A stretch of DNA of 64,000 nt, taken from Ptiloglossa arizonensis. Its lineage: Eukaryota; Arthropoda; Insecta; Hymenoptera; Colletidae. The stretch lies in NCBI RefSeq assembly GCF_051014685.1, contig NC_135056.1, positions 1,488,001 to 1,552,000 on the forward strand, written 5' to 3'. Position numbers and translations under genes: made by a program. The notes beneath the pieces were generated by a model that was given only the letters and a program-made list of their open reading frames with translations, ran no database searches and was not told the DNA's origin. Below, in pieces: positions 48,346 to 58,065 of this stretch (positions are counted from its first letter, which is position 1; every line of letters begins with the position of its first letter).

Positions 48346-48560
48346 CTTTACACGATCAACACACAGATTGAAACAATAAGTGACTCACGGACAAGAGGAG
48401 TGGATTGGCGGCTTCAGGCGGCTTCCGTAGATCGTCCTGCAGAATACTCGTTGTTCGTGCTGTCCGGATCCTAGGGCTGATGCCGTCCTGGATGCTGCTC
48501 CCTTCGGTTGTCTCCTCGTCGCTGTGGTCCAAGTTTTGGGTGTAGCAACCCTCGATGATG

Positions 48561-48643
48561 CCCGTCGCTTGCTGCCTTCACGTCCAGGGGGGTGGTGAGC
48601 GTTGTCCTCACGCACAGCGCCTTACTGGATGTACAAGCCGACG
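48561..48643 (+). repeat. LTR-derived segment copied into the leader
   Basis: cgcttgctgccttcacgtcc and the following bases through ttactggatgtacaagccg match the LTR at about 49026-49101 with roughly ten differences. It lies in the leader between gag and the primer-binding region. Confidence 0.75.
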
Positions 48644-48644
48644 T

Positions 48645-48851
48645 GCACGTTGCACGGAGCCCAAAATGCTTTGTGACTGTAGATTCCAGCCGACTGTCCG
48701 ACTCGTACGGACACAATGGCTGCTTTCTGGCTGGTCCTCTCTGAAGGACCGATGTTGCTGGATGATCCGGCTCAACACCAGAATGTAGCTGGATTATCCA
48801 GCTCGTGGGACCATAGGTCGCTGGTTCAGATCCGGCTCGTACGGACCAAAA
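48645..48851 (+). repeat. Degenerate tandem array of primer-binding-site-like units
   Basis: Units resembling tccggctcgtacggacca plus aaaatg recur about every 28-50 bp: near 48650-48668 (gcacggagcccaaaatg), 48697-48718 (ccgactcgtacggacacaatg), about 48745-48756 (aaggaccgatg), 48763-48786 (tgatccggctcaacaccag) and 48794-48814 (ttatccagctcgtgggacca). The last, 48830-48854, abuts the LTR. They decay with distance from the LTR in an uneven way. Confidence 0.6.
48813..48848 (+). promoter_or_regulatory. Primer-binding region, tRNA-Tyr-like, 36 nt
   Basis: On the plus strand this reads like the 3' part of tRNA-Tyr, T-arm included: gtcgctggttcagatccggc, then tcgtacggacca, ending in CCA three bases from the LTR. 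In the element's sense (minus) it is therefore the complement of a tRNA 3' end, as required for priming. The usual PBS is about 18 nt; here similarity extends through the T-arm. The acceptor part carries one extra base relative to the insect tRNA-Tyr I recall. Confidence 0.65.
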
Positions 48852-49807
48852 TGTAACTGCTCGTGGTAGATCTCGAGGATCTTTCGAGCATTGAATGTGT
48901 TTGCACGATGGGTGCCGACTATAGATTACTCGAAGGACCACCTTCCCGTTGGAAGGACTAACTGTTGTTGATCGTTGTCCAAGGCTGGACCGATGGAGGT
49001 TGTAATGCCGCCTTCGAGGTCTCCGCCGCTTGCTGCTCTCACGTCCAGGGGGGTGTTGAGCGTTGTCCTCACACACGGCGCCTCACTGGATGCACAAGCC
49101 GGCTGCCGAACTTCCTCGAAGGTCCAAGATTCCGTGGAGGCTCGAGGGATTGCTGGTAATTCCCTCGAGGAGTGCAAGTTCCTTATGGGAACTAACGCAG
49201 GAAGCTTCACACGTCAATCCGTGCGTTCAGGCCAAAACTCTAACCGTGATCTCTTAGCTGTACTCTGTACGCTTTGGTTGTAAGCCCTTGGCGATACTCT
49301 GTACACTCTAGTCGTAGATCCTTGGCTCTATTGTCTTGGTGGTATTCTGTGCACCTAGTCTAAGATTTCTCGGGTCAGTGCAAACGTCGCCTCGGTTCGC
49401 CCTACTCCCTTGAATTAAGGGTGGGTGGCGACGAATGCCTGACCAATTACGACGGGTCCTAGTCCCGCCGAATCTAGGACATGCCCATCGCTATGGGGCT
49501 TAGGTGGGGGCGTCGCGACGTAGACAGGGTGTCCAAACCCCTGCAGGCCTGGGCTGGAATTTTCCAGCATCCCGAATGACGCAACAAAGCGGCGCTAGGG
49601 CCTCGCGTGCCAGGCGATGCAGAGGGTCCCTGTCCAAGTGCCTGCAGTGTTTTATGACGGGAAATAGCCATCACTTGCTCCGTGCCTCGAGTCGAACAAC
49701 AAATAAACTGACCCTCGGTGACAGGCCCGTGCCGTAGCCATGTGGACAATTTCTCTAACAAACTCGAAGCACGGTCCCGCCATAAAACGCAGCTGCAAGC
49801 CTCTACA
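48852..49807 (-). repeat. BEL/Pao LTR (5' LTR in element sense)
   Basis: Same 956-bp sequence as 44093-45048, offset exactly 4759 throughout. Carries t in cgccataaaacg (49780-49791). Should hold the promoter in minus sense; I cannot point to a TATA or initiator with confidence. Confidence 0.95.
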
Positions 49808-49812
49808 AAGGT
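49808..49812 (+). repeat. Target-site duplication, right copy
   Basis: aaggt directly after the ...ctctaca end of the right LTR. Identical to 44088-44092. Confidence 0.9.
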
Positions 49813-50400
49813 AAATGAGGATTTATTTCGTTCTCCAATTTTTCTTTCTAACTCAGCCCACGCTAATTCAATCGGATTAAAATGACACATGTATGGTAGT
49901 CTTAAGACTTTCGTGCAATTTTATTGTTTCATGTGCTTTGTATAGCGTTTCTTTCGGTTTGTTCTGATTGATTAATTCTATTAACTCAAACTTTTGTATA
50001 CTTTGTGAACAATCAATTCCTTTATTTAGTAGCCACTCTATCATTCCCTCCTTCGTGGAACGTTTCGATGGTGGCTTATTAATTCTTACTGAGTGGTATT
50101 GTGTATTATCCATTATTATAACTGAATTTAGTGGAATGTTGGACAATAATTTTTCTTGGAACCATTTGTCGAAATTTTCGGCATTCATTTGTCCATGGTA
50201 ATCGCCTGTAGTGCTACGGGATTTAAAAATTAAAACAGCACCTTCCACAAGTTCATTTTTCTTACCAGCGTGGACAATTATTAAACGATGAGAAGAACTG
50301 GAACTTTTCAATATATCCACTTTTTCTTTGCTTTGCCAGCACTTTCTTAATGCGAGTGTATTGTCCAACCAGGTTTCATCAATCTATATAATATTTTTTC
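49813..50400 (-). pseudogene. DDE-superfamily (DDE_3/IS630-like) transposase, main part
   Basis: Minus-strand protein with IDETW (first Asp at 50380-50378), then RLIIVHAGKKNELVEGAVLI, FKSRSTTGDYHGQMNAENFD, IIMDNTQYHS (second Asp at 50110-50108), and after a frameshift near 49895 NPIELAWAELERKIG (Glu at 49869-49867). This is an arthropod-wide transposase-like family related to IS630/Tc1. The long gap between the second Asp and Glu (about 80 residues) fits that family better than DD34E Tc1. The N-terminal HTH half is too decayed to delimit (50400-50520). The BEL/Pao element is inserted just after SSFT. Confidence 0.85.
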
Positions 50401-50973
50401 TTGCTCTCTTATAGCAATTTAAAGCTTTTAAATATATTCCCCTTCAGGTAAAGATATTAGGATTTTCTATTTACATGGTACGGATACTTCTACTTTTCCT
50501 CTATTCATAGCCCATGTTTTTTAACACAACAAATTTGATCATTCTTGTTGAATGGCAATGAGCAGTTTCTGAATAGTTGTTATTTATTTTCTTACGATAT
50601 AAAAATCATGAATTACTGTCGCATAACTTCCTTAGTAGCATGCTTCCTCCAGCACCATACTTCGTGCTTCACTGTAAATTATATTATTTGTATTAAATAC
50701 AAATCAGTTCTTTTCGCTATGAATAATTTTCAAAATAATTAGCGATTATTACACATATTAAATTATATTAATTTTTTCATTACGAGAAATTTATCAAATC
50801 AGTGATATTATTTATAGTAAACAGGAGCGAAATGATTTTGTTTCTTAATAACTAACATTTGATTAGAAAGCTATGCCAATGACGCAGCATTCTCTCACTT
50901 GATCTCACTTACAAATTACGATCTTGTCGAATAATTATCGAAAATAAGCGCTATATTTTTTAAACATTTCTAG
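50401..50973. other. AT-rich, decayed upstream part of the transposase or intergenic
   Basis: No clear domain. The minus strand near 50510-50440 has short readable pieces with stops. Confidence 0.35.
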
Positions 50974-52150
50974 TTAATAACGTTTCACATAAAAATGAGC
51001 GATACTATACTTTCCAACTACCGAACATCGGAAATGCCCCTTAAACTGCCAGTGGTTGTCGAAGATCAGATACTTTATCTGGGACATCATCGCGACAACG
51101 GCCTCAGAAGGGGAGAAGGCAAGGATCGTCAGCACCTCGGTTTTATAGAGAGCCACCTTCAAACCTATCCCTCTGATCCGATTAACGACGCGCTGGGTAA
51201 CACCCTCAGCCCACCGAATGACCCTCCTCCAATTCTTCCCAACGGCCAGCATCAACATGTCGTCCGCGTAGCACGTTAAACTGACGTTGTCGGAGAGGTC
51301 CACGACCCGCGGAATTGTGTCGTAAACGAGGTTCCATAACAGGGGCCTCAGTGCGGACCGGAAGCGAAATCCCGGAGTACACCACCTACTTCCGCTCCGT
51401 ACCGTACCAGCCTGAACCTCGAGAGTCGGTCGAGGCCAAGAGGGACAGGACGCGATGAATGGCGTCGATCGTCGACCGGCCCTTCTGAAATCCGAACTGG
51501 CACTCGACCAGATCGGGTCAACACAGTGACAGGTGTCCGATAACGCAGTCCGCTAGCCCCCTTTCAAACAACTTGTTCGAATCATCGAGAAGACAGATGG
51601 GCCGGTACGCGGACGGATAGTCCGTGGACCGGCTTTTCTTCCGGAGGAGGACCTTTCGCGTTACATTCCAGGTGGAGGGGAATCGTCCGGCCTCCAGACA
51701 ACGGTCAAACAGCTGCTGCAACCGGAGGCTGTCACCAAGGTCGCTCTGGGCAAAGATCCAAACCCGGCCGGGCACACCAGGACTCGGTGCGATGTTTTTT
51801 ACCTCGAATAGCCCTCTCAACCATGACCCTCAGCTCAGCGGACCAGGCGGTCGGATCCGTCGAGAGATATAGCTCGTCCTCACTCATTACGTACGACGCT
51901 TGGGGATCCAAATGTCCACTATGGGCTCTCGCAAGTCGCCCAAGATCTTCGATTTGTCCTGGGAGAATTCCGAGCCACGAGCTTGGAGTTGAAGTCCTTC
52001 AAGACGAGTACCCGCCGGGGCACGAGTCGCGTAAGGTACGACGCACCACGTTCAGCAGGGAGTACGGAGGGAAACCGTTGCTGCCCTTCCATATAATCGC
52101 TACCAAGCCGCGCTGGGCCTCCCCAAGTCCGCACACAGCAGGCACTTAGA
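50974..52150 (-). pseudogene. R1-clade LINE: endonuclease scrap and reverse transcriptase
   Basis: On the minus strand, about 52040-51990 reads RRVLVLKDFNSKLVA, equivalent to the endonuclease motif VLVLGDFNAKS with Gly to Lys. After a deletion, 51775-51560 reads LQQLFDRCLEAGRFPSTWNV and STDYPSAYRPICLLDDSNKL. Then 51370-51320 carries a PLLWNLVYDTI-like block and 51290-51050 reads VSLTCYADDMLMLAVGKNW (catalytic YADD intact) and NRIRGIGLKVALYKTEVL. It ends at about 51000 with the NHWQFKGHF block, so the C-terminal part is missing. Relatively well preserved compared with the copies near 10 kb. Confidence 0.85.
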
Positions 52151-52210
52151 GGCCTCCGTGCACTGACTCGTGCGGTGATCCTCCGCAGAGTCCGTAAGAC
52201 TCCGTAAGAG

Positions 52211-53160
52211 TTGAGGGCTCGCTTGGCGCTTGAGGGGGCACCTGTGTCAGCTTCGGCGCCAGTGGGGGAAAAGAATGAAACTGCTTCTGTCTCGTCTTTG
52301 GCGTCCGCAGCCAATACTGCGGGCATAAAGAGGGGACGCACTTTAGAGAGGCGAAGGGTGGACGCAAATGCGGACGAGGATACGGCCAACGTATCAGCTC
52401 GTATTGCCTCGTTCCTGAGGTCGATTGAAAAGGTCCCCTGCAGCATCGTTGATGCAACCACCACGACCGCCGTCACCCTTAAACGGGGTGGCGTGGACAG
52501 AAGTGCTTAGCTGAAAGGTTAAACGGACGACTAAGAAGGCGGCCGAGCTACCGCCACTGCCATCCTCGGCAGCGGCCAGGGGAGAGATGACGGTGCTGCT
52601 CGAGAAGGAAAAAAAAGGTCAGGACGGGTAAGCCCCTAAGTCCCTGAGGGGGGCGAATTTACTTATGAGGAAGTGATACGGATGGTCAGGTCGAATATTG
52701 CCCTGGACCGACATCAAGGCGGTTTGACCGAAGGACGCGGTAACCGGAGCTCTCGTTCTAGAAATCCCCGGGCCTGATAGCGGCGCGAAGGCGGACCGCC
52801 TAGCCTGACAGATGAGTGAAGTCCTGACGGGCCAGGGTGTTCGAGTCGCTCAATCACGAAGCATGCGAAATTCCGCGTGAGTGGGTTGGACGACTCGGTC
52901 ACTCGAGATGTGGTGGGCCTGGCGCCGGCCAGAATAAGGCGCTGCACGGAGGGAACATCAATCAGAGCCGGCTCAAGCGCGGTAGTAGTGGCGGAGTTGA
53001 TCAGGAAGTGTCCGCGCCGAGGATCGTCTGGATTGGTTCGTAATCGAGGGGGTTGGGATCGGCCCGTGCCAAATCCGCTAAATGCGTCAAGCAGCATGCT
53101 TCAACGGTGCGTTTCGGAGTGTATAACGTCAACTTCGATAACACAAGGGCCCTGACTAAA
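52211..53160 (+). pseudogene. R1-clade LINE ORF1 (gag) fragment, opposite orientation
   Basis: On the plus strand, 52211-52510 has the low-complexity, acidic start region (ETASVSSLASAANTAGIKRG). Near 52735-52800 VTGALVLEIPGPDSGAKADR and then MSEVLTGQGVRVAQ are typical of R1-clade gag (L..EVPG.....KAD.LA..M.EVL...VRV). Near 52880 SGLDDSVT fits the following block. The zinc knuckles are not readable. It meets the minus-strand endonuclease/RT piece head to head at about 52150-52211, so they are not one element. Confidence 0.7.
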
Positions 53161-53439
53161 CGACGGAAAGGGTGAATCATAGGGCGCTATTGCTAGATTT
53201 ACAGAGGACATATCCAGCGGGAACGTCTCTCGCTCCTGACACCGCGAAGGGGCAACCGCAGATGGCAAATCTGCAGAATCTAAATGAGATTCTCAGATAC
53301 AAAAGATAAATCGAACCCTTGATCAAACAGGGTGCGTACGGTCAAGGCCTTATTGCGTGGGGAACAAACGGTGATGCGGGCTGTAGCTAACAACACGGAA
53401 TATTTCGGTCACGGTCCGATGGAACACGTGACAGTACTG
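53161..53439. other. Unassigned junction sequence
   Basis: Between the R1-clade gag fragment and the older BEL/Pao gag. The minus strand may be the start of BEL/Pao protease, but no DSG motif is readable. Confidence 0.35.
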
Positions 53440-54540
53440 GTTCGAGACAAAATGCAGCAGTATGCGATGTCGCTTAATGCAAAGGCGGCACGATAAAAGG
53501 CTCGAATACGAAATAACATTGTGACGAGAACTCAAATAGTTGTGGCAGCGCTGATGTTTTTTAACAGTGTCGTGACGTCGAAACGACACACTAATAATCC
53601 GTGCGCCGAATCACATAACGGACAGCCGTTACGGAGGTAAGGATTCGACGTCGCAATGTGTACGCGCGAAACCGTGGAGGATCTTTCGACGCTCAGTTTA
53701 GGCGTAGCGGCTATCGTAAAATCCTCAAGAGCGCTGAAGCTCGATATCCGAGGAATGTTTTGAATTCAGCGTAATTGGAAGGATTGTTGCGATCGGAGGA
53801 CTGAAGGCTCCTTGCCTTACGAGTTGCCGAGTTGACGGAATTAAACGTAATGAGAACGAGAAGATCGTTACAAAGTTCGGTCGAATCCGGACGTAGTTTC
53901 TTCACTGTGTCACGAAGGGACTGGAGGTCAGCGGCCGACTCCTGATTGACTTTGGAAGATTCGATAATGTAGAAAAATGCTTCGACAATAATCAGCGTTT
54001 GTCGTTGTAACGAACCCTGAGAACGCTCTAGGCTATTGCAAAGTTTTTGGTGCAAGAACGAAATTAAATAATGCATGCAAGCAAAGTCGGAGAAATCGCG
54101 ATTTTCAGTAATGACAGTGAAAAGTTCGTGAAAAGATTCCCACGCGGTGGGAACACCATCGGATAGTTGCAACTGTTCCGGCGGGAGATGCGACAGCAAA
54201 CTAACGCGTGGGGACGGTCGTGGATACAACGCATCGACTTAATGGAAAAGGCTCATCGGAAACTCCAATGATTCCAGAATCGCTGATATTGTGTCCACGG
54301 TTGCATATACGATAGCTTCTGTCTCGTCAAGGATCGTGTCGGAGTCGTAAAGGAGGTTAGCTTTACTCGTCTCTGGAACGGTCTTCTCGAAGCTAGTGTA
54401 GGCATCGTTGAAAAGTTACCAGAGCTCCTTCAAAGTGTGAATGCGGGTCTTCACAGTGAATGGAATGAGATGCTCCTGCCGATCTTGTTGAAATTGTCCA
54501 CTGACTTGGCGATTTACCGCTACAGTTGCTGTTAGCGTTC
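53440..54540 (-). pseudogene. Second, older BEL/Pao gag
   Basis: On the minus strand, 54500-54250 gives an N-terminal helical region (TRIHTLKEL, AYTSFEKTVPETS). The frame 54229-53711 reads LPPEQLQLSDGVPTAWESFH, ELFTVITENRDFSDFACMHY and SAADLQSLRDTVKKLRPD, the DUF1759-type region. Zinc-knuckle cysteines follow near 53625 (CPLCDSAHGLLVC), and after a frameshift SCRLCIKRHRILLHF near 53480. Its sequence is clearly different from the gag at 47239-48345, so it is another family. LTRs not identified. Confidence 0.75.
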
Positions 54541-55559
54541 CATGATGATCTGATCACCTGGCTGAGGTCAGATTTTCTGGATTACAGACCGATCCTTTCG
54601 TTCGACTGCTCGATTGTGCCACTCGCTGACTCGGTTCGAAGGACTAATGTTTCGAATCTCGGTCGTTTGATCGGAACGAATTGCGAGCTTAATTCCGTAC
54701 CGACTTCGTGTGCGACGAGTGAGGTTTCTCAACTACCGAGACGTAGTGAGTAGATTGTACACTTGGCTTAGCGTGACTTGTAGTCAGCGTGAGATGACCA
54801 CAACACAGAACCGCGCGAATCACGTCGAACTTAGCGTGAAATAAACGGGTATGAGAAAGCAAGGGGGGGTCGTCCGCCGGACGGATTACGAAAACTAGTT
54901 TTCAACGTAACGAGAGGACTGATTCGCTGCTCCGGAAACTCCGCGGGCGACTTCGCGTGGTCGGTGTTCTGTGTGCAGCTTCGCGGTTGTAGACGTACGC
55001 TGTAGGTAATTTTTCTTCTGCAATTTTTCTACAATTGTAGAATTCATTCTACGATTGAATTCCGGCTCTTTCTACAGAAGAGGAAAAAATCGATTGTTGA
55101 TTGAGGCGCGTTTCCAGGAATAAGAAGGGTCTCGGTCACTTGGTCCAATGGCTGTAGGTTCAGGCTAATTGAATATTATAAATGCATGACTGTCGGTACA
55201 TAGAGTTCTGATTGTGTGTAAGGATCGCGATGCGCTTCAAACAACGGTCGGTACGAATTGGTTGTGTTTATAAGGATTCTAGAATGCTCAGCGACTCGTA
55301 AACTGTTTCTTTTAGAAACGACCCTGGCAAGGAGGGTTTTACTATAGTATTATGTGTGATTTTTCGGCTGACTTTATTCTCGAAATTTTGAGAACGGAAT
55401 ATTTCACAAACCGAAACATTCCGGAGACGCTGAGAGCGGGTATGAACCGTTGAACGTTTGAAATTATAGAACGTTTAGGAACTACATCTTAAAGTTAATT
55501 TAACCTAGTATGACAATACTTTTACGAACGCGCGCTTTTTACATAAAGAAAAAACTATA
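54541..55559. other. GC-richer leader/LTR-like region, then AT-rich
   Basis: 54541-55450 keeps the composition of the neighbouring BEL/Pao gag and is probably its leader and LTR in minus sense, but I found no matching second LTR. tgcaatttttctacaattgtag and a nearby inverted copy at 55018-55075 form a small palindrome. Confidence 0.4.
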
Positions 55560-56214
55560 GCGGAATCAATGATAAGTCACTTAACAATAGTAGATATATT
55601 TATGTAATTATAAATGATTATAGACGATTTACACAAATGTACTTCATGGAGAATAGGAATGAAGTTTTGAAGTGCTTCATTGAGTATGTAAATAGATGTG
55701 AAAACATAATAGGAAAAATAGTACAATATATCAGAAGCGATAATGGTACAGAGTTTATAAATAACAAATTTGAACAATTTCTAAAACTAAAGGATCTAGG
55801 ACATAAGCGATCAATTCCTTATAACTTAGAAAGCTACGGGGTGGCAGGAACATGTAATAGAACGATATTGGACAAGCAGAAAATGATATTAATGAAACGA
55901 AACTATCACCTAGGTTTTGAGCAGAGGCAATTGCAATTTTGAACATACTTACAAAACTGCACTTTACTAAAAAGAAATGAAAATAAAACACCAATTGAAA
56001 GATAGACGGGTTAAAAACCATTCGTCTCGTACATAAAAAGAGTTGGTTGTTTAGATATTTTTATATACTTGAACCGTTGAGAAAGAAGATTGAACACAGA
56101 GCTTGATAAGCCATCTTTGCGGGGCACTTTAAATGTTAGATGATACAGAATATATGGCCCCGACAATAATAAGTTCCACGTAGTCAAAACAACAAAGTTT
56201 GATGAAAATCTGTA
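55560..56214 (+). pseudogene. Copia-type integrase fragment
   Basis: The plus strand reads RFTQMYFMENRNEVLKCF, then IVQYIRSDNGTEFINNKFEQ (catalytic Asp of RSDNGTEF), then RSIPYNLESYGVAGTCNRTI. The position that should hold the catalytic Glu (PEQNG/P.NG..ER) reads LESYGVAGTCN. In shifted frames follow AEAIAILNILTKLHFTKK, LRKKIEHRA and GPDNNKFHVVKTTKFDENL, the end of the integrase module leading to RT. Upstream GAG-pre-integrase and downstream RT are missing. Confidence 0.85.
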
Positions 56215-57139
56215 AAAATAAACTATACATAAATTTTTATCTTTTGTACCAATACCTTTATTTACACTGGTTAAGATTAGGATTTTAAAATGAGTCTAAC
56301 GCACGGTAGGAATAGTTTAATACGTCAGAGCAGTTTTTGTCCACATTCTGGAATGTTCGACGGCTCATGGCCTGTTTCTTCTGCCAAAAACTCTGCGAAG
56401 GAGAGGTTTTTTGCGATCATTTTCTGCTATTTTTGTGCTTTAGAAAATTTTTAGTTTAGTACGTAATTTAGTTTATTACCAGAAAAACTTTGTACGCATT
56501 GAACTTTAAGTTATCAATATTATGCTTGCAAATGAATTTATTTATTTATCAAATTTTTTAAGTTTCGTACGTGTCGATACAATAATTTATAATACTAATA
56601 TTTTTCTAAAACAAAAAGTTAAATAATGTCTCGTACATAATTATAAATTTGTAATGTATTCAATTTTTAAATTATGCAAAATTAAGATTACGTATCTATA
56701 GCCTTCCACTGACTTGAAATCTCGCAGGACGGTACAGGGACAAAGAAGTGTCGGACCGCTCAACCTCACCTGAACCGTACGTTCTGAACCTTAGCCATGC
56801 CTCTGTCATAGTAGAAGGAACAAATTTTAATTGCATCTCTATCTTAATATTTATGTATATAAATATAAAGCTTGGAGATTATAAACTACTGAGATTTCGT
56901 TTATGCTTATATTTAATACATAAAACGTTTGTTTTACCTTACAAGTATTATTTAATATAAAAAAGAATGTTGTGTAACATTAACAGTTTTTCTATAAGTG
57001 GAGTAATAAAAATGGTTTTGAAATACAATTAATTTTCCTTAATGGAATCAAATATTTTATATGACACAATCCGACTTAACTCTAGTCATTTTTCACAAAA
57101 AAGTATTGAGCCATGTTTCCCCAGAAAAAAATGTTCATT
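56215..57139. other. AT-rich intergenic, nothing recognised
   Basis: No coding signal. The slightly GC-richer 56335-56420 and 56715-56800 are unassigned. Confidence 0.4.
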
Positions 57140-57470
57140 GATCAGAAACTGATTAACTTTTGTCTGAAATATTGTTTCATCAGACTATTAGAAATGCCTA
57201 AAAAATCGTGGCAACAGTGACGTGCCACACACTGTATATAGCTTCTTTTGAGATAAATGAACATTTATTTTTATTGATTTCTAAATTATATTTTTATTAA
57301 ATTATTTTTGTTCCTGAAAGGAAAATTGTTGTCCTGTATTAGATATTACTAATAATAGTAGTACTTATGTTGCATCTACGCCAATGGGACTCTGCCTGCC
57401 GCGTGTTTCTCATTACCTCTCTTTATCTCGCTACCTTCTTCGTCAGTCAGTGTTACATGTGTCTGTAACT
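57140..57470 (-). repeat. Dispersed repeat, copy 2 (partner at 27055-27427)
   Basis: Reverse complement of the 27-kb copy with scattered changes. It continues past the point where that copy is cut off by R1 debris. Contains the cacacactg end (57225-57233) that may be a transposon terminus. Confidence 0.75.
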
Positions 57471-57789
57471 GCTGCGACGAATAGCGAACTGAAATTAAAT
57501 GTGTGCGTAAAAATAGGTGTAGGTTTGGGTTAGGTCTCTTCCACTTTTCTCGCATTCCAGCGAGAAACTATACGTATACTCGTGCAAAATGCTTTACATA
57601 CTTTGTAATAACTTATCACTCTGACAACATTTTTGTCGTAATGCACAACTTGTACTGACACGCCAATAATATAATATATGTATTACTAATAGATACTTAT
57701 TGCCAGTACAAGCTATAAAGCTATAAAGCTTCTTACAGTTAATACTATCAACACTTTTTCAGAATGTTTCACTACAACTCGATTAAATT

Positions 57790-58065
57790 GGCAGTACTTC
57801 CAACAAGATGGTGTTTCGGCACCGAATTTATTACAAGTATATATGGCAACAAGTAAATACTTCAGTACTCGTTCTTCGACACTGTGATCACCACTCCTGC
57901 TCAACTTCACCCCTTTAGATTTTATTGTACGGAGTTACTTAAAAACTAAAATATACTTACATCCTTTGCATTCTGCCAAAGCCATAAAAGACAAGTTAGA
58001 AAAAATTGCAAAGGAATAACCGAAGATCAACTTAATTCGCTTATGCAAATAATCAAAAATACTAG
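57790..58065 (+). pseudogene. IS630/Tc1-superfamily transposase, C-terminal fragment
   Basis: The plus strand reads WQYFQQDGVSAPNLLQVYMA (second Asp), then after a stop LNFTPLDFIVRSYLKTKIYL and AKAIKDKLEKIAKE. This is the WFQQDGAP.H....SPDLTPLDFFLWGYLK..VY pattern. It complements the N-terminal piece at 788-1440 of the same group. Minus-strand frames here are shadows. Confidence 0.8.

Larger units (their letters stand above)
44093..49807 (-). mobile_element. BEL/Pao LTR retrotransposon, recent, internally deleted
   Basis: A complete insertion of 5715 bp: two 956-bp LTRs (44093-45048, 48852-49807) with TGT...ACA ends, an aaggt target duplication, and a 3.8-kb interior read on the minus strand. 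Order on the minus strand is leader with tRNA-Tyr-like primer-binding region, gag with DUF1759-like region and zinc knuckle, aspartic protease, start of RT, a piece of RNase H, the integrase zinc-binding region, and the integrase C-terminal DUF5641-like domain. Most of RT, most of RNase H and the integrase catalytic core are absent, so the interior is about 2 kb short for this superfamily. LTR near-identity says the insertion is young. It splits an older transposase gene. Confidence 0.95.

Noticed and set aside
47504..48788. Plus-strand frames opposite gag and leader
   Set aside because: They are antisense to a coherent gag with zinc knuckle.
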